A stretch of 40,916 bases of DNA from Nitrososphaerota archaeon (GCA_022564515.1 JADFLH010000001.1:1-40916), one strand, 5' to 3'. Positions 22,721 through 30,880 are shown, counted from the first letter of the stretch. Made by a program: numbers and translations. The notes: generated by a model from the letters alone, not told the origin.

Positions 22721-22772
22721 GTTCTAGTTCAAAACCTAAACTTTTTCACAAAAATTGTTCATGTTTTGAACC
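22721..22772 (+). promoter_or_regulatory. Paired operator-like repeats before the Lrp/AsnC gene
   Basis: Two imperfect copies of a 16-base element, starting GTTC and ending AACC, occur at 22721-22736 and 22757-22772, 36 bases apart (11 of 16 bases identical). Within them GTTCAAAAC (22727-22735) and GTTTTGAAC (22763-22771) form a perfect nine-base inverted repeat. The array lies 35-86 bases before the regulator's ATG and could be its autoregulatory site, since Lrp-type octamers bind phased sites. Confidence 0.45.
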
Positions 22773-22806
22773 TTGCCGCATTTTGTCTTATATCAGATTA
22801 TACTGC

Positions 22807-23355
22807 ATGATTGATGAGCTTGACCGCAAGATCCTCAACATGCTCATTGCAGACGGAAGGCAATCAAATAGAATCATGGTAAAAAGGCTTGCAGAGACAG
22901 GAATTCGTATTTCTGAGAGAGGTTTGGGAAAGCGAATTGCAAGGCTTGAAAGGCAAAAAATCATCACCGGCTATACCGCAATTGTCGATATGAAAAAGGT
23001 CAACTTGGGTGTTTCAAGACTCATCACCGTCAAACTGTCATCTCCTAAAAACTTTGTACAAAGACTTGGGGATATGAAACAATATCTCAAAGAAGCACCG
23101 TTTTGCGACTTTTCTGCAAGATCGGATGGTGAATTTGACTGGATTGAGTTGAAAATTTTCAATAATACGCATCAAGCTAACATGGAAGCGGACCTTTATC
23201 GTACATGGTTTGGCGATATCATCGATGACTATCGATCATACGACCTAGAAGTTTACAAGTTTGGGTGGCAGATATATGAAGAAAAGGATTTTAATTCCTT
23301 CATTCATGCAATGCAAAAAAGATCAGAAGAAGTACCTGTAATAAAGCTCAAATAA
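22807..23355 (+). CDS. Lrp/AsnC-family transcriptional regulator
   Basis: The 182-residue protein has the N-terminal HTH (MIDELDRKILNMLIADGRQS, recognition part RISERGLGKRIARLERQKII) and a C-terminal regulatory half (about 60-150). The Lrp N-terminus normally begins right at the LDxxDxxIL-type helix, so ATG 22807 is preferred over 22783, which would add eight residues. The C-terminal half is longer and less canonical than a plain RAM domain (GEFDWIELKIFNNTH), so its effector is unclear. A repeat array lies upstream. Confidence 0.88.
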   Translation: MIDELDRKILNMLIADGRQSNRIMVKRLAETGIRISERGLGKRIARLERQKIITGYTAIVDMKKVNLGVSRLITVKLSSPKNFVQRLGDMKQYLKEAPFCDFSARSDGEFDWIELKIFNNTHQANMEADLYRTWFGDIIDDYRSYDLEVYKFGWQIYEEKDFNSFIHAMQKRSEEVPVIKLK

Positions 23356-23483
23356 CAAAAAAACAAACTGCCTTACCTAGAAAAAATCCTATTTGGTACT
23401 TGTTACTCAGTTAGAGGAACAAAAATTGTCTATGTAATAATTTTAAAAATAGATGATCTAAGATTGTATGAATACACCGTTGA

Positions 23484-23870
23484 TTATGGTTTTGGAGTTT
23501 CTGTATTACCAGTTTTAGTAGAATCAGAACCATGTCTTTCTATAGATTCGTCATTTTTATTTTGATCATTTCCAATTTTCGCAAAGAAGACTGCTGCCTG
23601 AGTTGATTCACTTATTTCATTGAAATTTTCAGATAAAATATCAGTTGAGCTATCCTGAAAGTCCTTTACTTCGGCACTTACAGTTTCTACAACTCCACCA
23701 AATCTCGCTTCAACTGTTTGTACAGTTTTATCTGAAATTTTCCCAAAGTCGTTTTTTACTGAATCAAGAATTTCTAAAGAGGATTCTGAGAAAATCTGAT
23801 TAATTTCATTTGAGAATATGATTCCTCCTGCTAGTAAAATAACCCCTAATATGGCTAATTTAATCTGCAT
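23484..23870 (-). CDS. Signal-anchored extracytoplasmic helical protein
   Basis: The 128-residue product has an N-terminal anchor (KLAILGVILLAGGIIFS), then an amphipathic helical stretch (about 25-95; SVKNDFGKISDKTVQTVE and similar) and a polar, probably disordered tail (KNDESIERHGSDSTKTGNTE). No family known. A nearby AT-rich stretch before 23870 is its likely promoter. Confidence 0.65.
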   Translation of the reverse strand: MQIKLAILGVILLAGGIIFSNEINQIFSESSLEILDSVKNDFGKISDKTVQTVEARFGGVVETVSAEVKDFQDSSTDILSENFNEISESTQAAVFFAKIGNDQNKNDESIERHGSDSTKTGNTETPKP

Positions 23871-23955
23871 GTTGGCACCTCAAAAAATCATTATTTTATT
23901 ATAAAACTAAAATTGTTTAATCCAACTCGAAAATTCTTTACACAATAAAAGTGAG

Positions 23956-24357
23956 TTATTTGTATTCTGAGACAAGCCAATCAATTATCTGTTCTATTGA
24001 CTTAGAGGTCAAAATGATCTTAATTGGGCCTAGAGGAGATTCCTCTGCCTCATCACATAGCACAACAGTATTTGCATATGCTGCTTGTTTATTTAGATAA
24101 AGCCAGGTTGAATCATCACGGCGATTTTTGGTTAAACATCGTCTATAAACACGATGAGTTTTTCGTGAATGAATTACATCAAAAATGTTTGACAGTACTT
24201 CAAGGTTTTGAGAAGTGGCTTTCAAGGAATTATTACTTATATGAATTTCTATTCTTGGCAATACATTAGAAATTGCTTCTTTAACTTTTGGTGGATCCTC
24301 TGATGGATTAATTGTACAAAATGCATCTATTTTACATTCAAAATCTGGAATTTGCAT
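23956..24357 (-). CDS. UPF0201 family RNA-binding-fold protein
   Basis: The 133-residue protein fits UPF0201 (COG1931). The N-terminal beta-strand CTINPSEDPPKVKEAISNVL carries the family's P-[TS]-E-D-P-x-K-V motif (about 17-26), followed by RRCLTKNRR and LYLNKQAAY (about 87-95) and the C-terminal block SPLGPIKIILTS. The fold resembles ribosomal protein L5-like RNA binders; the target is not known. Its ATG immediately follows the TAG of the UPF0200 gene (TAGATG), so the two are co-translated; these families are neighbours in many archaea. Confidence 0.85.
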   Translation of the reverse strand: MQIPDFECKIDAFCTINPSEDPPKVKEAISNVLPRIEIHISNNSLKATSQNLEVLSNIFDVIHSRKTHRVYRRCLTKNRRDDSTWLYLNKQAAYANTVVLCDEAEESPLGPIKIILTSKSIEQIIDWLVSEYK

Positions 24358-24954
24358 CTACCGATTCCAGCTCTGAACAATCTCGTGGGCGGTTTCGATT
24401 AACTCCTCTTTAGTTAAATTATTGTTTGAAATGCTTTCATCTGCCAATGCAATAGAGGTGCTTATTCCTACACTAATCTCCCTAGTATCTCTTTTATCAA
24501 AAATATCTCTAGTTTTTGGATCATCTGATCTACCACGGTATTGCAGAAATTTAAAACGTGTGTCAGTTGATCCGTGAGTTGAAAGAATTTTTACAGTTCC
24601 AATTTTTCTAAAAACATCTATTTCGGAATTTGATCTCACTCCGTCAATTATTATCACATCAGAATGTGAATTAGTTATCTGTGATTGGATTAATTCGGCT
24701 ATCGCACCGGCTCCATTTTTTTCTCTAAGTTCAAGCATTAACTTTCCAAGATTTTGACTGGTTGGTTCAAGATTTCTTTTTTGTGCTTCGGTTCTTACAG
24801 CGTCCCCCATATTGATAACCTCAAATCCTTTTGATTTCAAACCAGTTGCGATTATGGTTTTCCCAGAACCTGGCATTCCAGTTAGACATACAATTAGCTT
24901 TAACAAGTTCGTTGAGGGTTCTATGAACTGTTCTATGAAGTTACCGGAAATCAT
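24358..24954 (-). CDS. UPF0200 family nucleotide-kinase-like ATPase
   Basis: A P-loop protein of up to 198 residues. Seen: Walker A CLTGMPGSGKT (about 23-33), the family motif INMGDAVR (about 47-54), ELREKNGAGAIAE (lid-like Arg region) and Walker B-like IIIDGVRS. UPF0200 is related to dephospho-CoA and adenylate kinases; its substrate is unknown. It is paired with UPF0201 downstream. The start is uncertain: the ATG at 24954 lies 27 bases from the divergent thpR ATG, and a TTG at 24906 would give the more usual N-terminus, just before the P-loop strand. Confidence 0.85.
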   Translation of the reverse strand: MISGNFIEQFIEPSTNLLKLIVCLTGMPGSGKTIIATGLKSKGFEVINMGDAVRTEAQKRNLEPTSQNLGKLMLELREKNGAGAIAELIQSQITNSHSDVIIIDGVRSNSEIDVFRKIGTVKILSTHGSTDTRFKFLQYRGRSDDPKTRDIFDKRDTREISVGISTSIALADESISNNNLTKEELIETAHEIVQSWNR

Positions 24955-24981
24955 TAAAAAGATACTGTAACACTTTTTGTT

Positions 24982-25521
24982 ATGCGTACTTTTGTAGCAG
25001 TTGAAATCAATAATGACGAGGTTTTAGAATCTATCAAGAAAATCCAGTCAGACTTGGATCTGAGAGCAAAACCTGTTGCGCTAGAAAACATACATTTTAC
25101 TTTGTTGTTTTTAGGTGAGATTTCTGAACAAATTTCATTTAAAGTTCAAGAGGCACTAAGTTCAATTAAATTTGTAGAATTTGATGTTGAATTTCAAGGA
25201 ATTGGGGCGTTTCCAAAAGTGAGCCAACCACGAGTAATTTGGGTAGGTACTGATGAAAAAGGAGGGAAACAACTTTGCAATCTAGCCTCACAGATAGAAA
25301 GTGCCCTATCTCCCTTAGGATTTCAGAGTGATAAGCCGTTCCGATCGCATGTTACAATCTTTAGAATTAAAAACAAGGTTAGGAACATTTCTGATAAGTT
25401 GACAAAATTTAGTTCTGAAAAATTTGGAATTCAACGGGTTTCTGAAATAAAATTTAAACAAAGTGTTCTAACTCCAGAAGGACCAAACTATTCTGATTTA
25501 CAAGTGATAAAGGCAAAATGA
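24982..25521 (+). CDS. thpR: RNA 2',3'-cyclic phosphodiesterase (LigT/ThpR family)
   Basis: A 179-residue 2H phosphoesterase with both catalytic HxT motifs: HFTLLFLG at His38 and HVTIFRIK at His123. Family members hydrolyse 2',3'-cyclic phosphates to 2'-phosphates or act on tRNA-half ends. A TTAAAAAG box at about 24954-24961, about 25 bases upstream, predicts a leaderless transcript starting at the ATG. Its TGA overlaps the cca ATG (ATGA), making it the first gene of a tRNA-related operon. Confidence 0.94.
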   Translation: MRTFVAVEINNDEVLESIKKIQSDLDLRAKPVALENIHFTLLFLGEISEQISFKVQEALSSIKFVEFDVEFQGIGAFPKVSQPRVIWVGTDEKGGKQLCNLASQIESALSPLGFQSDKPFRSHVTIFRIKNKVRNISDKLTKFSSEKFGIQRVSEIKFKQSVLTPEGPNYSDLQVIKAK

Positions 25522-26852
25522 AACAGGTTATAGAAAAAGCAAAAAGAGGTGTAATACCATCAAAAAAACTACAGCATGAGAAATCAAAAATAGCAAAACT
25601 TGCTTTTGATTCAATTAGAAAACAAGTACCAAAGTTTCCACAAATTTTAGAAGTAGAGTTTGGTGGTTCATATGCTAAAGGAACTTGGCTTCCAGATATA
25701 GGCGATCTAGATATATTTTTAAAATTCAAAGAATCAACTCCAAAAAAAAAATTTGTAGAGATTGCAAAAAAAGTTGGTTTTGATGCAATGAAAAAATTCA
25801 AACCGTATGTAAGGTATGCGGAGCATCCCTATGTTGAAGCACATATCAAAGGGACAAGAGTAAATGTAGTTCCTTGTTATGATGTTCAAAAAGGAAAATG
25901 GCAAAGTGCCGCCGATCGATCACCATTTCATACTGCGTTCATGCTAGAATCACTTACTGGTACAATGAAGAATGATGTAAGATTACTCAAGAGCTTTCTA
26001 AAAAATAATGATGTTTATGGTGCAGAGATTGCAAAACAGGGATTCAGTGGCTATGTAGCTGAAGTTTTGATTTGGAGTTTTAGTAGTTTTGAGAATGTAA
26101 TTAAAAAAATTGCAAAAATTAAACAAAATCAAGTTATAGGTCAGGCCTCAAAAAAATTCGAAACTCCAATAGTAATTATGGATCCAATTGATGATAACCG
26201 AAACCTAGCTGCTGCCATTTCAACAGAGAATATTGGAAAATTTGTACTGGTTTGCAGAGAATTTTTGAAAAAACCATCTAGTTTATTTTTTAAACCAAAA
26301 GTAAAGGTGGATTCTAAGAAAAATTTGGAAAATTTGTTGGTGGTGAAATTCAATTACAAGCCTAGAAGCCCAGATACAATTTGGGGTCAAATTAAACGAG
26401 CGGCTAGTACTTTGGCAGTTCAGATGAAAATTGAGGGGTTCAAAGTCCTACGAAATGGAGCAGCTGCAGATGATCAAAAGGAGGCATGTTTGTTTTTTGT
26501 TTTACAGTCATTAGAAATTGAAAAAGATATGATCAAAGAAGGTCCTGAATTTTTCAGCGAGTCAGATTCTGAAAAATTCATTAGAAAAAATTCCAAAAAA
26601 AGTAAAATCATGTGGATTAATAACAATGGAAAAATTTTAGCCTTACAAAAAAGACAAAACAATGATGCAAGAGTATTTCTTCATGATCTTCTAAAAAATA
26701 ATATTAACAGTTCAGGAATTCCAAAAGGATTAAAAAATGATCTAAGGAAAAATTTTAAAATCATTCCTGGAAATAGGGTTTTAAACAAATCAATTAAAAA
26801 GGCACTATTGGATCTTGTCTCAACTGATGCAACAATCTTTTCTTCCAATTAG
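25518..26852 (+). CDS. cca: CCA-adding tRNA nucleotidyltransferase (class I)
   Basis: Adds CCA to tRNA 3' ends without a nucleic acid template. The 444-residue archaeal (class I) enzyme shows GGSYAKGTWLPDIGDLDIFL, in which Gly-Gly-Ser (49-51) and Asp63/Asp65 form the nucleotidyltransferase centre, then the RVNVVPCYDV strand with the third carboxylate context, PFHTAFM (about 139) and VRLLKSFLK. The gene overlaps thpR by four bases and its end overlaps the following kinase gene, forming a tight operon. Confidence 0.95.
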   Translation: MKQVIEKAKRGVIPSKKLQHEKSKIAKLAFDSIRKQVPKFPQILEVEFGGSYAKGTWLPDIGDLDIFLKFKESTPKKKFVEIAKKVGFDAMKKFKPYVRYAEHPYVEAHIKGTRVNVVPCYDVQKGKWQSAADRSPFHTAFMLESLTGTMKNDVRLLKSFLKNNDVYGAEIAKQGFSGYVAEVLIWSFSSFENVIKKIAKIKQNQVIGQASKKFETPIVIMDPIDDNRNLAAAISTENIGKFVLVCREFLKKPSSLFFKPKVKVDSKKNLENLLVVKFNYKPRSPDTIWGQIKRAASTLAVQMKIEGFKVLRNGAAADDQKEACLFFVLQSLEIEKDMIKEGPEFFSESDSEKFIRKNSKKSKIMWINNNGKILALQKRQNNDARVFLHDLLKNNINSSGIPKGLKNDLRKNFKIIPGNRVLNKSIKKALLDLVSTDATIFSSN

Positions 26853-27585
26853 AAAACTATCCCAAAAACCATATTCTTACATCCTTGGTTTTCCAAAAGC
26901 TACCAAAAAACAATTGCAATCAAGAATTAATGAATTAAGAAAATTAAAGATTAACGGTATAGCTTTTGAAGGAACCTCATTGATTGGAACGCTTTATGTT
27001 CTTGGCAAGGGTTATGTTGGAATTGTTGTCCTAGGAAAATGGAAAAACAAAAAAGTTGCAGTAAAAATTCGCCGTACAGATTCACAAAGAGAAAGAATGA
27101 AAAACGAAGCTAAATTACTAAAGATTGCTAACAAAAAACATGTTGGTCCAAAAGTTATAGAAAGCAGTAAAAATTTTTTGGTTATGGAATATTTAGATGG
27201 AAAGAAAATTTTTGACTGGATTAAAGAGTTAAACGGAAAAGGTCGTACCTCAAAATTAAAATCAACAGTTAAAAAAGTTCTAGAAGATTGTTATAATCTA
27301 GATGAGATGGGACTTGATCACGGTGAGTTAAGTAGAATCACAAAACATGTCATAGTAGGGAGAAAGACTACCTTGATAGATTTTGAAAGTTCAAGCACAA
27401 AGCGAAGAGTTTCGAATGTCACTTCAGCTACTCAAGGAATTTTCATTGGTTCTGGCATAGTAAATGAAATAAAAAAAATCTACAAAATTCCATCAAAAGA
27501 AAAGATCATTAAGGCATTACGTATTTATAAAAAGGAACAAACACGGGAAAGTTTTGAGAACGTGTTAACTGTGTTAAAGCTGTGA
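26827..27585 (+). CDS. RIO/Bud32-like protein kinase, COG2112 type
   Basis: A protein of about 252 residues with a kinase fold resembling RIO and Bud32. Seen: a glycine-rich loop (VLGKGYVGIVVLG), the ATP-anchoring Lys in VAVKIRR (about 83), the hinge FLVMEYLDGKKI, a catalytic-loop position reading LDHGELSRITKHV, and a metal-binding IDFESS. The HGEL replaces the usual HGDL, a substitution typical of COG2112, so activity may be weak or special. ATG 26827 is chosen over the TTG at 26815; either overlaps the end of cca. The substrate is unknown. Confidence 0.82.
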   Translation: MQQSFLPIRKLSQKPYSYILGFPKATKKQLQSRINELRKLKINGIAFEGTSLIGTLYVLGKGYVGIVVLGKWKNKKVAVKIRRTDSQRERMKNEAKLLKIANKKHVGPKVIESSKNFLVMEYLDGKKIFDWIKELNGKGRTSKLKSTVKKVLEDCYNLDEMGLDHGELSRITKHVIVGRKTTLIDFESSSTKRRVSNVTSATQGIFIGSGIVNEIKKIYKIPSKEKIIKALRIYKKEQTRESFENVLTVLKL

Positions 27586-27586
27586 A

Positions 27587-28198
27587 ATGTCCCTTAACAT
27601 AGCAATTAGAGTCCTGAAAAAGGATCCAAAACTAGCCAGAGTTATCAATTCTGTTGGAAAATATCAACTAAAAACATCTAGGAATCATTACAAATTACTA
27701 GTTGAGACAATAATAACACAACAATTGGGAGAGTCAGCTGCAAAATCAATTTCTAAAAGATTTCGAGGTTTGTATGATAAACGATTTCCAAGACCTAGTG
27801 ATGTTATAAAAACCCCAGAATCCAAGATCCGAACAGCTGGTCTTTCAAGAATGAAGATAAAGTACATCAAGGAGCTTTCAAAAAATATTGAAGCAAAAAA
27901 ACTGAAAATACATTCTCTTTCAAAGCTGTCTGATGAAGAGGTAATAACTCAGCTAACGCAAGTCAAAGGGATAGGCCGTTGGACTGCTGAGATGTTTTTG
28001 ATTTTTTCGTTAGGAAGAATGGATGTTTTACCAGTGGGGGATCTTGGATTACAAAAGGCTGTACAGCTTTTGAGTTCTTCCTCAAAGCTTCCCACTGCTA
28101 ATGAGATTGAAAAAATGGCTGAGAAATGGAGGCCCTATAGAACTATAGCTACATGGTACCTTTGGAAAAGTCTGAAAAAATTTGATGCAATTGGTTAG
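27587..28198 (+). CDS. AlkA-like HhH-GPD DNA glycosylase
   Basis: A 203-residue base-excision-repair enzyme. Seen: LLVETIITQQLGESAA (early helix), LSRMKIKYIKEL, then the helix-hairpin-helix VKGIGRWTAEMFLIFSLGR (about 127-145) followed by the catalytic Asp in PVGDLGL. The pattern matches 3-methyladenine glycosylase II (AlkA/MagIII branch), which removes alkylated bases by direct hydrolysis; there is no Fe-S cluster cysteine set as in EndoIII. Its ATG lies one base after the kinase stop, at the end of the thpR-cca operon. Confidence 0.92.
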   Translation: MSLNIAIRVLKKDPKLARVINSVGKYQLKTSRNHYKLLVETIITQQLGESAAKSISKRFRGLYDKRFPRPSDVIKTPESKIRTAGLSRMKIKYIKELSKNIEAKKLKIHSLSKLSDEEVITQLTQVKGIGRWTAEMFLIFSLGRMDVLPVGDLGLQKAVQLLSSSSKLPTANEIEKMAEKWRPYRTIATWYLWKSLKKFDAIG

Positions 28199-28343
28199 AG
28201 TGAGTAAAGAGTATGAAAAATTTTGAGGCTTAAATTATAATATCAAATATACAATTCAAAATTTAGCTGATTTTTGAATAAGTAAAAAATCAACTTTTTT
28301 TATCTAACCCTTTTTTCCCATTTTTTCAAGAAGTGTAAAAACT

Positions 28344-28430
28344 ATGAATCTTAAAAATAGCATACAAAAGCGAGTCATAGAATACCAAATCAAGCAACTA
28401 AAACAAGAACTCAGTCGAATGAAGGAATAA
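28344..28430 (+). CDS. Possible 28-residue helical peptide
   Basis: ATG 28344 opens a frame of 28 codons to TAA 28428-28430 with a highly helical, basic, heptad-like product (MNLKNSIQKRVIEYQIKQLK, then QELSRMKE). It is followed directly by an oligo-T tract (28431-28449), as for a terminated transcript. The preceding gap (28199-28343) has no other gene. Confidence 0.4.
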   Translation: MNLKNSIQKRVIEYQIKQLKQELSRMKE

Positions 28431-28449
28431 TTTTTCCTCATTTTTTTAT
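28431..28449 (+). terminator. Oligo-T terminator
   Basis: TTTTT followed by CCTCA and seven T just after the stop of the 28-codon frame; archaeal termination signals are such T tracts. It would also end read-through from the thpR-alkA operon and protect the opposing tRNA gene. Confidence 0.4.
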
Positions 28450-28517
28450 TTAGTCCAAATCCTAATTGTCCTCAATCTAATTCATACTCTTTTTGTCAAT
28501 CAATTCATGTGAAAATA

Positions 28518-28595
28518 TGGTGGGACCGGCAGGATTTGAACCTGCGACCTCTAGCACCCCAGGCTAGCATCATAACCAATCTAGACGACGGCCCC
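28518..28595 (-). tRNA. tRNA-Pro (GGG), CCA encoded
   Basis: The minus strand from 28595 folds as a tRNA. Acceptor GGGGCCG pairs with CGGTCCC (one G-U), followed by discriminator A and an encoded CCA at 28518-28520. The anticodon stem CTAGC/GCTAG encloses loop CTGGGGT with anticodon GGG (Pro). The T arm is GCAGG-TTCAAAT-CCTGC. No intron is present. GGG reads CCC and CCU codons. The 5' end is only about 56 bases from the ATG of the divergent zinc protein gene, so the two promoters overlap. Confidence 0.95.
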
Positions 28596-28651
28596 TATGC
28601 TTGAGGAAATTAGTGAAATTATTAAGTCGTGGGACAGATAATGAAGGGTTG

Positions 28652-28864
28652 ATGAAGAATTGTTCTATTTGTCATAAAATATCGGCTACTGGTGAGGATC
28701 ATATTGATTGCATACAAAAACGAAAGGTGGAATTAGATGATGAGTATTTCAAACAAAAAATTCCAGAAAAATTAGACATGGCAAAAAATATTGAGGATCT
28801 CAGTATAGAAATAAGAGCGCTTTTAGAACATATGGCTAAACGCAAAGAAAACAAAGTAGAATAA
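28652..28864 (+). CDS. Small zinc-knuckle protein (70 residues)
   Basis: From ATG 28652 the product has a zinc-type motif CSICHKISATGEDHIDC (residues 4-20: CxxC, H, C) and then a charged helical region (KRKVELDDEYFKQKIPEKLD and on). Starting at TTG 28601 would add 17 residues but would need a promoter inside the tRNA gene; 28652 leaves space for it. Function unknown. The stop abuts that of the convergent SDR gene (28864/28865). Confidence 0.72.
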   Translation: MKNCSICHKISATGEDHIDCIQKRKVELDDEYFKQKIPEKLDMAKNIEDLSIEIRALLEHMAKRKENKVE

Positions 28865-29605
28865 TTATCGTTCTTGAGTTGTTGGCCTTACAAGTACTTC
28901 GTTTACATTAACATGAACGGGGGAGTCAACTACATATAAAATTGCATTTGCAATATCTTCTGCTTGTAACACTTGCATCTTCTTAGTGCTATCTACAAAA
29001 CTTTGTAATGATTCATCAGTGATGGTATTAGTTAGTTCTGTTGAAACCACGCCTGGTTCAATGCAGCTAACTCTAATGTTTGATCTTGGGCTAAGTTCTT
29101 GGCGTAGTCCCTCACTAAAGGCTGTTACAGCATGTTTTGTAGCACAGTATACACTTCCAGCAGGAAATACAATTCGCCCAGCTACAGAGGAAATATTAAC
29201 AATATGTCCTGATTTTTTTTCTCTCATATGAGGAATAACAGCTGCTGTACAATATAGAACTCCTTTAATATTCACATCAATCATTTGTTCCCATTCATCC
29301 ACTTTGAGGTTTTTCACAAAACTAAGAGGCATAATACCTGCGTTATTTACTAAAATGTCAACTGTGCCCCATCTTTTCAAAACAGAATCAACAAAAGAGT
29401 CACAATCTGATTTTTGTGTGACGTCTAGTTTTTGAGAAAATACTTCACCGCTATTTTCCTTTATTTCATTCTCCAATTTTGAAAGTTTATCAATTCTACG
29501 AGCTCCTATAGCTACCTTTGCTCCAGTCTTTGCAAGGACGATAGCTGTTGCATATCCAATTCCGCTACTAGCACCAGTAATAATTACCACTTTATCTTTA
29601 ATCAT
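28865..29605 (-). CDS. Short-chain dehydrogenase/reductase (SDR)
   Basis: A complete classical SDR of about 246 residues. Seen: TGASSGIG (NAD(P) site), ARRIDKL after beta-2, LDVT, NNAGIMP, the catalytic set ISSVAG plus YCATK, and PGVVSTELT after the active site. The pattern is that of the NADP-dependent 3-hydroxy acid dehydrogenase (YdfG-like) group, but the substrate is not certain. An ATATTTAC element at about 29641-29650 on the minus strand predicts a start near 29620, so ATG 29605 is preferred over 29629. Confidence 0.9.
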   Translation of the reverse strand: MIKDKVVIITGASSGIGYATAIVLAKTGAKVAIGARRIDKLSKLENEIKENSGEVFSQKLDVTQKSDCDSFVDSVLKRWGTVDILVNNAGIMPLSFVKNLKVDEWEQMIDVNIKGVLYCTAAVIPHMREKKSGHIVNISSVAGRIVFPAGSVYCATKHAVTAFSEGLRQELSPRSNIRVSCIEPGVVSTELTNTITDESLQSFVDSTKKMQVLQAEDIANAILYVVDSPVHVNVNEVLVRPTTQER

Positions 29606-29731
29606 TGAAGAAATCCACTTACTCAGCATCCTCTCAGAGAGTAAATATGTTTTTTCGAAAATTCAAAATTTTCAATTTTTTGAACAAATTTTTAGAGTTA
29701 ATTTATTAGGTTAAAGTGAATTATTAAATTT

Positions 29732-29959
29732 GTGAAACTAGAAAAGTGTGCCTATTGTGGCGAAATAACCGACATGCCCTTTGAGTGTAATTATTGTAAA
29801 GATCCTTTCTGTTCAGAGCACAGACTTCCTGAAGAACATAGATGTGTAAAATTAACATCTATTAGAGCCAGCAAGTTTGGCCAGAAAAAAATAATACGTG
29901 ATGAAGGTCCAAATAAACCAAGTCTTTTTAAAAGAATATTTAGAAAATTCAAAGATTAG
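29732..29959 (+). CDS. AN1-type zinc-finger protein
   Basis: The 75-residue product is a single AN1 finger with perfect spacing: C6-x2-C9, C19-x2-C22, C27-x2-H30, H36-x-C38 (CAYCGEITDMPFECNYC, then DPFCSEHRLPEEHRC). A basic tail follows (KRIFRKFKD). Archaeal AN1 proteins are of unknown function; the eukaryotic ones bind ubiquitin pathway or proteasome partners. It starts with GTG 29732. Confidence 0.9.
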   Translation: MKLEKCAYCGEITDMPFECNYCKDPFCSEHRLPEEHRCVKLTSIRASKFGQKKIIRDEGPNKPSLFKRIFRKFKD

Positions 29960-29963
29960 ATTA

Positions 29964-30239
29964 TCAGTATTTTAATTTGGTTGGCTGAATCTTTATTCTT
30001 CTTGCTTGATAAAATAACACAAATGCCAAAGCAAACATAACAATTGAGGTAAGCCAGTGTGGAGTTATCAAAGTAATATACGCAATACCAAATCCCAACA
30101 TTACTATTCCTTGAACAACTAATTTTATCCATGAAGAGATTTTTGCAGCTCTTCCAATCATTTCAATGATAAAAAGTGCTACAACGGGATAGATGGTAAG
30201 AAGAAGAAAATCAATTATATCTACATCCAAATGTGACAT
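29964..30239 (-). CDS. Small membrane protein with three TM helices
   Basis: The 91-residue product has hydrophobic segments at about 10-27, 37-57 and 60-80, with charged ends (MSHLDVD, RRIKIQPTKLKY). It is 28 bases downstream of the GINS gene on the same strand, possibly co-transcribed. Function unknown. Confidence 0.68.
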   Translation of the reverse strand: MSHLDVDIIDFLLLTIYPVVALFIIEMIGRAAKISSWIKLVVQGIVMLGFGIAYITLITPHWLTSIVMFALAFVLFYQARRIKIQPTKLKY

Positions 30240-30267
30240 TTTGTATCTGATGAGTTTATGGTATAAT

Positions 30268-30825
30268 TTAGTCTTCCAACCGAACCTTCATGGCCATGTT
30301 TTTTGCAATTAATACATGAGCATTTTCATATGGTAGAGTAGCAATATCCTCAGTTTTGAATGGACCGTATTTCTTAAGATCTGTGCCAACAATTTGTTCC
30401 ACTTCTTTGAGAAATCTTAGTACAATTGATTTTGTTTTGTGATTTTGTGATATTGATTCAAGAAATTTTGATCTTCCATTTAACGTAGCAGAAAGAATCA
30501 TTTCTGTTCTTTCTCTGATTTCTTCCTCCCCATCTAGCACAAACTTTTCTTCATCAAGAAGATTTGAAAAGTCTAGGTTTTCTGAACTTTTTGCCTTTTC
30601 TAGGCGGATGTTTAGGAGAAGTGATGTAAGATTTGTAATGATATTAACTAGATTCTCTTTGATTTTTGCTTCTATGTTATCATACTCTTCTCTTTTTAAT
30701 TTCCCGATAAAATTAGAAATTAAAGTGTAAAGATTAGGGTCTATTTCTTGTATAGCCTCATTTTCAGTGTCGCGTAAAACAATAGCATGCAATGAATTGA
30801 TATCAATTTTTGTGGAACCAGACAT
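30268..30825 (-). CDS. Archaeal GINS complex subunit, Gins51-like
   Basis: A 185-residue protein with a long helical A-domain (about 1-130; ERTEMILSATLNGRSKFLES) followed by a C-terminal B-domain ending YGPFKTEDIATLPYENAHVL, as in archaeal Gins51/Gins15 with A-then-B order. GINS binds Cdc45/GAN and MCM in the CMG replicative helicase. The gene is separated from glnA by a short divergent promoter region. Confidence 0.85.
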   Translation of the reverse strand: MSGSTKIDINSLHAIVLRDTENEAIQEIDPNLYTLISNFIGKLKREEYDNIEAKIKENLVNIITNLTSLLLNIRLEKAKSSENLDFSNLLDEEKFVLDGEEEIRERTEMILSATLNGRSKFLESISQNHKTKSIVLRFLKEVEQIVGTDLKKYGPFKTEDIATLPYENAHVLIAKNMAMKVRLED

Positions 30826-30880
30826 TTCTTACCTAATCCTTAAATGTTGTGTGTATTTGTGTTAGCTTGAAGGTATTAAA

